DNA of 64,000 nucleotides from Planctomycetota bacterium (GTDB lineage Bacteria; Planctomycetota; Phycisphaerae; Phycisphaerales; SM1A02): assembly GCA_022568135.1 (NCBI GenBank), contig JADFFQ010000003.1, positions 62,001 through 126,000 of the forward strand. The letters run 5' to 3'. The notes beneath the pieces were generated by a model that made no database searches, was not told where the DNA came from, and worked only from the letters and a program-made list of their open reading frames with translations. Each line of letters starts with the position of its first letter. Position 1 is the stretch's first letter. This document shows positions 17,328 to 24,132 of this stretch, one piece after another. The position numbers and the translations under genes were made by a program.

Positions 17328-18797
17328 TTACGGGCCGCAAGTGCCGCAGGGGTTGCCGCCGGCGAGGGAGCACCACTCGACCAGCAGCGCTGCGAGATCG
17401 AACGCGTCAACGCAACCGTCGGGTACGCCGCCCGGGCCGGTGATGTCGGCGCCGCTGAGGGCTTCGCAGACATCCGCGACGCCGTTGCCGTTGTAATCGA
17501 GCCCGTAAAGGCCAACGAAGACGTACGCGGAGCCGGAGTTGACGACCTTGCCATCGCCGAACTGCGCCCCGACCACGGCCACGTCACCGCTGATCGATAC
17601 CGAGGTGCCGAACTGGTCACTGCTAGCGCCATCCGAGGCGGTGAGCTTGGCGGTTTCGGTCGTGTCGACCCAGCCGCCAGGGGGCTTTGAGAACACGTAC
17701 GCCGAGCCGGAGAACTCGCCGTTATCATCGGCGTTGGTTGCCCCGACCACGGCCACGTCACCGCTGATGGATACCGAGTAGCCGAAGTGATCAATGGCAG
17801 CGCCGTCGGAGGCGGTGAGTTTGGCCTCCTGAACCCAGCTCGCGCCGTTCAAGCGGAATACGTACGCCGAACCGGTCAGAGGGACGTTACCATCGGCCGC
17901 AGGGGCCGCGACCACGGCCACATCGCCGCTGATCGCTACCGAGAAACCGAAGTGGTCCTCGGCTGTGCCATCGGAAGCAGTGATTTTGGCGGTTTGGGTC
18001 ATGTCCACCCAGCCACCGGCGGGTTCTTGGAACACGTACGCCGAGCCGGAGTTGATACCGTTGTCGTCGTCTTGCAAGGCGCCGACGATGGCCACATCGC
18101 CGCTCACCGAAACCGAGATGCCGAAGTCGTCGCCTCCAGCGCCGTCGGAGGCGGTGAGCTTGGCGGTCTCATTGATGGCCGACGGGATGGAACCCCAGCC
18201 ACCCGGTGGCTTCTTGAACACATATGCTGAACCAGAATTGAAACCGTTCTGATCGTCATGAGGAGCCCCCACCACGACCAGGTCGCCGCTGATCGCTACG
18301 GAGAAGCCGAAGATGTCAACTTCAGAGCCGTCGGAGGCGGTGAGCTTGGCGGTCTGGGTCATGTTCACCCAGCCGCCGGCGGGTTTGACGAACATGTACG
18401 CCGAGCCGGAGAACGAGCCGTTGTCATCGTCGCCGTGGGCCCCGACCACGATCACGTCGCCGCAGATTGACACCGAGACGCCTAACTGGTCATTAAGAGC
18501 GCCGTCGGAGGCGGTGAGCTTCGCCTCCTCAACCCAGCTCAAGCCGTTCCTGCGGAACACGTAGGCGGAGCCGGACAACTCGCCGTTGTCATCGTCGTAT
18601 TTCGCCCCAAGCACGGCTACATCCCCGCTGATCGAAACGGAGAAGCCGAACCGTTCACCCACAGCGCCATCGGAGGCCAGGAGCTTGTCCAGTTCACACT
18701 GAGCGGCGGCCGGCGGCGGGGCCGTGCCCCAGACCAAGAAACCGACCACCAGGACGGGAGCCGTCCTTCGCCCGCTGAGCCATGTGCTTGTTCTCAT
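17328..18797 (-). CDS. Secreted FG-GAP repeat protein with dockerin-like C-terminus
   Basis: 489 residues from ATG 18797, preceded by GGAGG at a spacing of about eight. A Sec signal peptide ends near PPPAAAQ. Seven near-identical repeats of about 57 residues follow, of the type LTASDGAxxDxFGxSVSISGDVAVVGA...DDDNGxxSGSAYVF. These are FG-GAP-type blades predicted to form a beta-propeller. The C-terminus has DYNGNGVADVCE and a type I dockerin-like GADITGPGGVPDGCVDAFDLA segment with Cys-rich end, a calcium-binding anchor motif common in planctomycete secreted proteins. An extracellular binding role is inferred. The repeats are similar enough at DNA level to recombine. Confidence 0.85.
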   Translation of the reverse strand: MRTSTWLSGRRTAPVLVVGFLVWGTAPPPAAAQCELDKLLASDGAVGERFGFSVSISGDVAVLGAKYDDDNGELSGSAYVFRRNGLSWVEEAKLTASDGALNDQLGVSVSICGDVIVVGAHGDDDNGSFSGSAYMFVKPAGGWVNMTQTAKLTASDGSEVDIFGFSVAISGDLVVVGAPHDDQNGFNSGSAYVFKKPPGGWGSIPSAINETAKLTASDGAGGDDFGISVSVSGDVAIVGALQDDDNGINSGSAYVFQEPAGGWVDMTQTAKITASDGTAEDHFGFSVAISGDVAVVAAPAADGNVPLTGSAYVFRLNGASWVQEAKLTASDGAAIDHFGYSVSISGDVAVVGATNADDNGEFSGSAYVFSKPPGGWVDTTETAKLTASDGASSDQFGTSVSISGDVAVVGAQFGDGKVVNSGSAYVFVGLYGLDYNGNGVADVCEALSGADITGPGGVPDGCVDAFDLAALLVEWCSLAGGNPCGTCGP

Positions 18798-18870
18798 CGT
18801 CTTTACCTCCTGAAAGAGCGCATCACGCAATAGTGGGATCCGCCTCGGCGGATCTCGGCCGTCCGAATCG

Positions 18871-18889
18871 CACGGGCGAGACGCCCGTG
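18871..18889 (+). repeat. Short perfect hairpin
   Basis: CACGGGCG-AGA-CGCCCGTG, an eight-base perfect stem with a three-base loop, flanked by G and C that extend it. It lies in the gap between two minus-strand genes. Confidence 0.5.
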
Positions 18890-19003
18890 CCCCGTTCCGC
18901 TGATCCATTGGACCACAGATCACCCGGCCGGGCAACAAAAATATGGGTGGATCGCGGGCCGGGGCGACACCGAGCTCGGCGGCGGGGGCGACTTGAGAGA
19001 AGA

Positions 19004-19022
19004 CCGCGACCGATGGTCGCGG
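19004..19022 (-). repeat. REP-like hairpin at the end of the GT2 gene
   Basis: CCGCGACC-GAT-GGTCGCGG. Read on the minus strand, it follows TAAAG directly at the stop codon of the glycosyltransferase. A second copy with the same stem occurs at 62578-62596. Confidence 0.6.
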
Positions 19023-19024
19023 CT

Positions 19025-19765
19025 TTACAAGGAGCGGGGCGCGCGGCGAGGCGTGCCGCGGTGCTGTGGGCCGTACCAAATCTCCAGGCCTGCGCGCTGA
19101 CGCATGGCCCGGGGGCCTTTCAGCAGCAGCCGAAGAAGCGTCCATATCAACCGCCAGCTCGAGTATTTCTGCACTTTTCGGGCGGAGGTGATGACCGGCT
19201 CGCCGACGACGACGAACCGGCCGTGCCGCTTGAGCGCTCGGCTGAGGAACCATTCTTCAGCGACGAAATACTGCTCGTCGAAGCCGCCAACCGCTTCGAA
19301 GGCGTCACGGCGAACAAAGACAAAGCACCCGGTGGCCCATCCGCCGAGGCGGTACACCAGCATGAAGAGTGTTATGCACAGCCGCATCGCGATCGGCAAC
19401 CGCTGATCGAAGGCGACCGCAGCGCCCCCGCCGACCGCACCCTCGTCGATGGCCTCCAGGGCCGCCCGCAGCGTCGCTTGAGGCACGACCGTATCGGCAT
19501 CGACGAAGATCAGGGTTTCGCCGACCGCTTGCTGCGCTCCGGCATTGCGCACGGCGGCGATGTGACGCAGCTCGACCGGCACCACGCAAGCACCGTGCTC
19601 CTTTGCGATCTGGCCGGTGTGATCGGTCGAGGCGTCGTTGACGACGATCACCTCAAACGGCCGGCCCACCGCCTCGGCCGAGGCCAACAGCGCATCGAGC
19701 GTGGACCCGAGCAGGCACTGCTCATTATGGGCCGGGATGATAAATGAGATCGCGGGCTCGGCCAT
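19025..19765 (-). CDS. Glycosyltransferase family 2
   Basis: A 246-residue GT-A fold enzyme. The N-terminus ISFIIPAHNEQCLLGSTLDALL and the VVNDASTDHT segment form the nucleotide-sugar site. LIFVDADTVV holds the DxD metal motif (about 91-93), and the EEWFLSRALKRHG segment holds the ED-type catalytic region. Hydrophobic stretches near the centre (LCITLFMLVYRLGG) and C-terminus (IWTLLRLLLKG) suggest membrane association. The acceptor and sugar are unknown. No other glycan genes are adjacent; the FG-GAP gene lies downstream on the same strand. Confidence 0.88.
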   Translation of the reverse strand: MAEPAISFIIPAHNEQCLLGSTLDALLASAEAVGRPFEVIVVNDASTDHTGQIAKEHGACVVPVELRHIAAVRNAGAQQAVGETLIFVDADTVVPQATLRAALEAIDEGAVGGGAAVAFDQRLPIAMRLCITLFMLVYRLGGWATGCFVFVRRDAFEAVGGFDEQYFVAEEWFLSRALKRHGRFVVVGEPVITSARKVQKYSSWRLIWTLLRLLLKGPRAMRQRAGLEIWYGPQHRGTPRRAPRSL

Positions 19766-19871
19766 GGTTCGGCATCAATGTGTTCGTACAAGCTGTGGGG
19801 CGGGTTGAGCCAGGCCGGCTGAAACAAGCCCGGTGAGGTGCATTATCGGGAAAGTCAATGAGGCGGATTGG

Positions 19872-19899
19872 TTGACCGCGGCCGTCTGACCGATATTCT
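19872..19899 (+). promoter_or_regulatory. Putative sigma-70 promoter of the tRNA-Asn array
   Basis: TTGACC (19872-19877), a 16-base spacer and TATTCT (19894-19899). It lies about 40 bases before the first tRNA-like unit, with no other gene between. It is a reasonable promoter for a precursor running through all three units into tRNA-Asn. The call rests on sequence match only. Confidence 0.4.
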
Positions 19900-19939
19900 C
19901 ATGGTTTCGTCGGCCGTCGGGCTCCAACCCAATCTGCCA

Positions 19940-20155
19940 TCCCCGATAGCTCAATTGGTAGAGCGAGTCCGCCGCAGGCGGATTCACCGCTTGGATGCTT
20001 GAAGTTCGTGATCCCCGATAGCTCAATTGGTAGAGCGAGTCCGCCGCAGGCGGATTCACCGCTTGGATGTTTGAATTTCGTGATCCCCGATAGCTCAATT
20101 GGTAGAGCGAGTCCGCCGCAGGCGGATTCACCGCTTGGATGCTTGAAGTTCGTGA
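19940..20155 (+). repeat. Three tandem 72-bp tRNA-Asn-like units carrying a palindromic insertion
   Basis: Units at 19940-20011, 20012-20083 and 20084-20155. Units 1 and 3 are identical and unit 2 differs at two bases. Each begins with the same 28 bases as the intact tRNA-Asn (acceptor 5' strand and complete D arm, ending GAGCGAG). Each then has TCCGCC-GCA-GGCGGA where tRNA-Asn has CGGCTG, and then a diverged anticodon/variable-like segment (TTCACCGCTTGGATGCT). The T arm and 3' acceptor strand are missing, so no unit can make a normal tRNA. The array runs directly into the intact gene with unchanged 72-base phase. Confidence 0.9.
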
Positions 20156-20228
20156 TCCCCGATAGCTCAATTGGTAGAGCGAGCGGCTGTTAACCGCTAG
20201 GTTGCTGGTTCGAGTCCAGCTCGGGGAG
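20156..20228 (+). tRNA. tRNA-Asn (GTT)
   Basis: A 73-base complete cloverleaf. The acceptor stem is TCCCCGA/TCGGGGA with discriminator G. The D arm is GCTC...GAGC. The anticodon stem AGCGG/CCGCT encloses loop CTGTTAA with anticodon GTT. The T arm is GCTGG-TTCGAGT-CCAGC. CCA is not encoded. It follows three tandem tRNA-like units in 72-base phase, and the GIY-YIG reading frame starts two bases after it. Confidence 0.95.
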
Positions 20229-20229
20229 T

Positions 20230-20484
20230 TTGACATTCTTTGTGTATGTCCTGATCAGCGAGACGACGGGCCGCCGCTACGTCGGCCACACTGAGAACCT
20301 CCAGCGTCGCTTGGCCGAGCACAACGATTCACAGCACAACCCGGCCAAGTACACCACCAAACACCCGGGTCCATGGCGGCTCATCTACCAGGAAGCCCAC
20401 AACAGCCGGGCTGAAGCTATGGCTCGCGAACGCTGGCTGAAGTCTGGAGTCGGCAGGCAATGGCTGAACCGCTCGATCGGTTGA
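20230..20484 (+). CDS. Small GIY-YIG nuclease-domain protein adjacent to tRNA-Asn
   Basis: 84 residues from TTG 20230, two bases after the tRNA. The GIY-YIG core is complete: FVYVLISETTGRRYVGHT (Y6 and Y17 as the GIY/YIG tyrosines), NLQRRLAEHN (catalytic Arg region) and AEAMARERWLKSG (catalytic Glu region). Single-domain members of this size are often labelled UvrC-like or UPF0213. Their roles are poorly known; relatives include homing endonucleases. Its last codons overlap a decayed second copy of tRNA-Asn, so the gene is bracketed by tRNA-Asn sequences. That suggests mobility. No dedicated ribosome-binding site is visible, since the tRNA 3' end occupies that position. Confidence 0.82.
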   Translation: MTFFVYVLISETTGRRYVGHTENLQRRLAEHNDSQHNPAKYTTKHPGPWRLIYQEAHNSRAEAMARERWLKSGVGRQWLNRSIG

Positions 20485-20562
20485 GCGAGTCCGCCGCAGG
20501 CGGATTAACCGCTAGGTTGCTGGGGAGCCTGTCCGCCTGTGGCGGGAGTCCAGCTCGGGGAG
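20471..20562 (+). pseudogene. Decayed tRNA-Asn copy interrupted twice by palindromes
   Basis: The D arm is degenerate (GCTCGATCGGTTGAGCGAG). TCCGCC-GCA-GGCGGA follows at 20490-20504, then 19 bases identical to the tRNA-Asn anticodon/variable region. A second palindrome-containing block (TCCGCC-TGT-GGCGG, about 20532-20545) replaces the TTC of the T loop, and the sequence ends GAGTCCAGCTCGGGGAG exactly as the intact gene does. Both interruptions would prevent folding into tRNA. Confidence 0.8.
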
Positions 20563-20758
20563 CTTTCGACGCCGTCGCGGACTCGCGGGGGCGCTTTAGT
20601 TTACAGGTCGGGCTCTCGGCGGGCCAGCGGGCAGGATCACTCAAAGCCGCGACGTCGCGGGAGTTTGCGGCCGAGACCCCCCACCCCTACTTCACTGTGA
20701 CATCGCAACCTCCCAATGAGGTACCCACAACCGGCGATGATCACCTTCGCGGAAATCT

Positions 20759-21037
20759 CTACTCTTCGGCCAGCGCGTAGAGCCCGCCGCCGGCGTCCTT
20801 GAGCCGGCCCTGCCTCACCAGCTCGTCCCAGACTTCCCGCGGATACTGATACGGCGGCATGATGGCCACGACCTGCGACTTCTTGCCGCCGGTCAACGGA
20901 CTGCGACCGAGCTTCGACTCTTCGCCGAGGTGGGTGAGCTTGAGGCGCTTGCGGAAGGCCTTGATGGCCCGCTTCAGGTTCGCCGGATCCAGCGCGTCCG
21001 AGGGGTCCGAAGCGTTGGGCGGTTCGTCGATCGTCAT
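20759..21037 (-). CDS. Small hypothetical protein
   Basis: 92 residues from ATG 21037. It is a soluble, basic protein with helical N-terminal half (LKRAIKAFRKRLKLTHLGEESKLG). A block GGKKSQVVAIMPPYQYPREVWDELVRQGRLKDAGGGLYALAEE looks like a winged-helix-type end; this segment spans residues about 49-91. No catalytic residues are recognised. It faces away from the darT promoter region. The codon pattern and domain-like C-terminus make it likely real; function is unknown. Confidence 0.65.
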   Translation of the reverse strand: MTIDEPPNASDPSDALDPANLKRAIKAFRKRLKLTHLGEESKLGRSPLTGGKKSQVVAIMPPYQYPREVWDELVRQGRLKDAGGGLYALAEE

Positions 21038-21613
21038 AGGCGGCCCGGGCAACTATAGCCGGGGACCCACGGCGCATGCGGCGTGGGCTATGGTTACGCA
21101 GTGGCCCGACAGCACGCCGAATCCGAAGCCGGCGAGCATCGTCCCTCCCCGAGGGATCTGCGGCGGTCGTCGCGTACACACTGGCCGGCCTGGCGGGTGT
21201 TGTCCTACGTGCTCCTGGAGCTCGTTGCGGCGGCGCTGGTGATCCTGGGGCTCGTCTGGCTGCTGGCCCAGTCGTAGAGCACCGAAGGGGTGTTTGATCA
21301 GGGCGATAGCTTTCGGGCGAAGGAAACCGGGATCCCGAAATTGGATCCGTCGAAGTCGGTGGTAATCGCAAAGTTGACTCCGATTCGCGCCACCGAGGGT
21401 CTTCGGCTCAAACAGCCAACGTTACGAAGAGGGTTGCGCTCGGGGAGTTCTGCTTCGAGACCAACCCGCCCGGACTCTCGCGCTCTCGGTGTCTCCGTTT
21501 ACAGGTTCGACGGATCGGGGGCGCGATCGGAACGTGCTTCGTAGTAGGTAACAGCACGCGCTGCGGCCCCGATGGACCGGGTCCGATAGACTCATGCACG
21601 ATGGCGCGACAGC
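21038..21613. other. Intergenic region upstream of darTG with REP-like hairpin
   Basis: 576 bases. A REP-like hairpin lies at 21066-21087, CCCACG...CGTGGG, followed by CTAT (ATAG on the minus strand). An open frame 21083-21277 (64 residues, one hydrophobic segment near its end) starts inside that hairpin and is doubtful. The rest should carry the darTG promoter and regulatory sites. No clear operator was seen. Confidence 0.45.
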
Positions 21614-22252
21614 ATGTGCCCAATCCCACGCCAGTCATACCGCATCATTCACATCGACAGCCTCGACACACTGCTTCGGCGCAATGCACTCCACGCGCCG
21701 AGCACATGCCCCAACGACGGACTGCCGTACACTGGCATTCACGCAGTCCAGACGCAACGGGACCGGAGCCACAGGCAGGTCCCGTGTGGACCTCGCGGAG
21801 CAATCCGGGACTACGTTGGCTTCTACTTCGGACCTCGCTCGCCGATGCTGTTGCGGATTCAAACGGGCTGGAATGTAGCGATGGTCGATCAAGCGAACAT
21901 CCTCTACCTCGTTTCGACTGTTCAGACGGTTACGAACACTGGACTGGGATTGGTGTTCACCGATGGCCATAGCTTGGCAGCTTTCACCAACTGGTTCGAT
22001 GACGTTGCACACCTGAATCAGATCGACTGGCGGATGGTACGTGCAACTCAATGGAACGATACTGCAGTTAAACCAGATCGACAGCGACGGAAGCAGGCCG
22101 AGTTTCTCGTCCACCGTTCCATGCCGTGGTCGCTCATTCTGAGGATCGGCGTGTTGACCGCGGCGGTCCGCCGGCGGGCAGAGGCGATACTCGACGGCCA
22201 TCCAGCGGTTCACAGGCCGGTGGTAGAGGTTCAACACTCGTGGTACTATTGA
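21614..22252 (+). CDS. darT: DarT, DNA ADP-ribosyltransferase toxin
   Basis: 212 residues. DarT transfers ADP-ribose from NAD to single-stranded DNA, blocking replication. Family features run the full length: YRIIHIDSLDTLL with the NAD-contacting His13, VGFYFGPRSPML (68-79), ILYLVSTV, FTDGHSLAAFTNWFDD (115-130), IDWRMVRATQWND (137-149), QAEFLVHRSMPWSLI with the catalytic Glu163, and the C-terminal WYY. The length is normal and no motif is lost, so the toxin looks active. darG begins 17 bases downstream, the standard toxin-first operon. DarTG modules also provide abortive phage defence. Confidence 0.93.
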   Translation: MCPIPRQSYRIIHIDSLDTLLRRNALHAPSTCPNDGLPYTGIHAVQTQRDRSHRQVPCGPRGAIRDYVGFYFGPRSPMLLRIQTGWNVAMVDQANILYLVSTVQTVTNTGLGLVFTDGHSLAAFTNWFDDVAHLNQIDWRMVRATQWNDTAVKPDRQRRKQAEFLVHRSMPWSLILRIGVLTAAVRRRAEAILDGHPAVHRPVVEVQHSWYY

Positions 22253-22268
22253 GACGGGAGACGCTGAC

Positions 22269-23336
22269 GTGATGGAAGAGGCACGAGGAAACCTGCTCGT
22301 AGCGGATACCGAGGCCCTGGTCAACACTGTCAATTGTGTTGGCTATATGGGCAAGGGTATCGCGCTGCAGTTCAAGCAGGCTTTCCCCGAGAACTTCAAG
22401 GTCTACGCGCGCGCCTGCGATCGAGAAGAGGTCCAGCCTGGACGCATGCTCGTGTTCGAGACCGGCCTCATGCGGAATCCAAAGTTCATCATCAACTTCC
22501 CGACGAAGCGGCACTGGCGCGGCAAGTCGAAGATCGAAGACCTCGAGGCGGGCTTGGAGGCGCTCGTTAAGGAGGTGAAGCTGCGAAGCATCCGGTCGAT
22601 CGCTCTACCGCCACTTGGTTGCGGGCATGGCGGCCTCGACTGGCGAGTGGTTGCACCGATGATCCGCCAAGCGTTCGAAGCGGTTCCGGACGTGCGCGTC
22701 TTGCTGTACGCTCCCGCTGGTGCTCCGGCGGCGGAGGCGATGCCAGTGCGAACGAAGCGGCCCACTATGACCGTCGCCCGGGCTCTGTTCGTTCGAATAA
22801 TGGACCAGTACCTGGTGCTGGCCTATCGGATGACGTTGTTGGAGATTCACAAGCTCGCCTACTTCCTGCAGGAAGCGGGAGAGCCGCTCCGTCTGAATTA
22901 CGAGGGGGGTCACTACGGCCCGTACGCCCAGAACCTGAACAAGGTCCTCGAGCGGATCGAGGGCCATTTCACGCGCGGGTACGGGGACAGCCAGACGCCC
23001 GACGTTGAGATCAGGATTCTCGAAGGTGCGGTCGATGAGGCGTCCGCGTTTCTCGCCGACCATCGGGAGTCTCTACAGCGACTTGAGTTTGTCGCGCGGC
23101 TCATCGAAGGCTTCGAGACGCCCTACGGTATGGAGTTGCTCTCATCTGTTCATTGGGTCACCGCTCACGGTGATGCCCCCGCTCGCACGCTCGAGGAGGC
23201 TATTGAAGCTGTTCACTCGTGGAATCCTCGGAAGAAGAGGATGTTTCGGAGAGAGCATCTGAAGATTGCGTGGGCGCGTCTCGATGGCGAGGGATGGCTG
23301 CGCTCGGTCTCGAAGACGGCGTGTTCGAGTGATTGA
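22269..23336 (+). CDS. darG: DarG, macrodomain antitoxin (DNA ADP-ribosyl glycohydrolase)
   Basis: 355 residues from GTG 22269 (ATG at 22272 is equally possible); GGGAG lies eight bases upstream. The macrodomain occupies about 1-155: LVNTVNCVGYMGKGIALQFKQ is the ADP-ribose-binding loop and SIALPPLGCGHGGLDW is the second loop. It removes ADP-ribose from DNA. Residues about 165-345 form the C-terminal domain that binds and inhibits DarT directly. It contains HKLAYFLQEAGEP and HYGPYAQNLNKVLERI, which resemble the Panacea core seen at 7843-8331. Both domains are complete, so the module is probably functional. Confidence 0.93.
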   Translation: MMEEARGNLLVADTEALVNTVNCVGYMGKGIALQFKQAFPENFKVYARACDREEVQPGRMLVFETGLMRNPKFIINFPTKRHWRGKSKIEDLEAGLEALVKEVKLRSIRSIALPPLGCGHGGLDWRVVAPMIRQAFEAVPDVRVLLYAPAGAPAAEAMPVRTKRPTMTVARALFVRIMDQYLVLAYRMTLLEIHKLAYFLQEAGEPLRLNYEGGHYGPYAQNLNKVLERIEGHFTRGYGDSQTPDVEIRILEGAVDEASAFLADHRESLQRLEFVARLIEGFETPYGMELLSSVHWVTAHGDAPARTLEEAIEAVHSWNPRKKRMFRREHLKIAWARLDGEGWLRSVSKTACSSD

Positions 23337-23537
23337 GTCACGATTCGACGCGACAGTTTCTCGCCTGCTGCAGATATAGACGGGTGGGGCCCGTGCGTTG
23401 ATCCTGATTCATCGGGAGCGGCATGAGGACAGTCGCCGCGGCGACCAGGGACGCACGAATCCCGATGCATCGGGAAAGTCTCGCCGCGGCGAGGGTTATG
23501 GCGCGCCGCGAGCATGTCCGCGCGGCAGCGACGCCGG

Positions 23538-23660
23538 GAGATGCCCGAGGTGATCGACCAGGTCCGCAATGTATTGCTTGGCGCGGGCCAGGCGGTTGGG
23601 TTTCGCATCTTCGCCCAGCATCAACCGCGAGACGTCCAGGACGATGATGATGCCGCGGCC
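23538..23660 (-). pseudogene. Fragment of a VWA-domain protein (BatA/BatB-like)
   Basis: About 40 residues in one frame read IIIVLDVSRLMLGEDAKPNR followed by LARAKQYIADLVDHL. This closely follows the start of a von Willebrand A domain of the BatA/BatB type. The MIDAS DxSxS motif is damaged (DVSRLML), there is no plausible start codon with a domain of normal size, and the frame ends after the first helix. I read it as a decayed gene remnant. It lies in the 346-base gap between darG and the next converging gene. Confidence 0.55.
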
Positions 23661-23682
23661 GCGTCTGGCGCTTCTTGGGCGC

Positions 23683-24132
23683 TTACTCGAACAGGTCATT
23701 GCGGCGATAGGTGTAGGGCGGATCGGTGAGGCTTTGCTCAACCACGGTGGCGGTGGCGCGGTCGACGCCCAGACGCTGGATATAGATGGACACGCCGGTC
23801 ACCTCCGGAAACGCCGCCAGCAGCGCGGCAGCGAATCCATCCGGCTCCACACGAGGGCCGAACTCCAGGCGCAGGCTGCTGAAGTCGTCGTAGGCCTGCA
23901 TCAATCGTTGGGCCTCACGTCTCGGCAGGCCGGATAGGTCGAGTAGCCGCTGATCATCCAGAGAGAACGCAAAGGCTCTTACGCGCTGCGGGGGGACAGT
24001 ATACATCGACCAGCCGAACCACTTCCAGGGGTTCAGGTCGAGCGCGCGCACGATCACGTGGTGCGCCATCGGCCAGATCGTGAGCAGCACGAGTGCTGTG
24101 ATGACAGACCGTTTCTTCGCTTGGTACATCAT
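23683..24132 (-). CDS. Small protein paired with HTTM membrane protein
   Basis: 149 residues starting MMYQAKKRSV at 24132, overlapping the last bases of the HTTM gene (ATG within the stop region), so the two are translationally coupled. One N-terminal hydrophobic helix (VITALVLLTIWPMAHHVIV) would anchor it. The remainder is soluble, containing WKWFGWSMYTVPP and a C-terminal segment VTGVSIYIQRLGVDRATATV. No catalytic motif is seen. The pairing suggests it works with the HTTM protein. Confidence 0.7.
   Translation of the reverse strand: MMYQAKKRSVITALVLLTIWPMAHHVIVRALDLNPWKWFGWSMYTVPPQRVRAFAFSLDDQRLLDLSGLPRREAQRLMQAYDDFSSLRLEFGPRVEPDGFAAALLAAFPEVTGVSIYIQRLGVDRATATVVEQSLTDPPYTYRRNDLFE

Noticed and set aside
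19940-20155. CRISPR-like array
   Set aside because: The units are contiguous with no variable spacers and match tRNA-Asn; no cas genes are nearby.
19775-20236. 153-residue minus-strand frame with repeated LYQLSYRGSR segments
   Set aside because: It is the antisense translation of the tRNA-Asn array; the repeats follow the 72-bp tRNA-like units and have no start signal or protein character.
20230-20484. UvrC excinuclease fragment
   Set aside because: The domain is complete as a stand-alone GIY-YIG protein and has none of the UvrC C-terminal domains or their remnants downstream.
20460-20780. 106-residue frame running through the decayed tRNA-Asn
   Set aside because: It reads across the palindromes and the tRNA remnant and overlaps the end of the GIY-YIG gene and the start of a better minus-strand gene.
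21083-21277. 64-residue frame with one hydrophobic segment
   Set aside because: Its GTG start lies inside a REP-like hairpin and there is no ribosome-binding site; kept only as a doubtful note.
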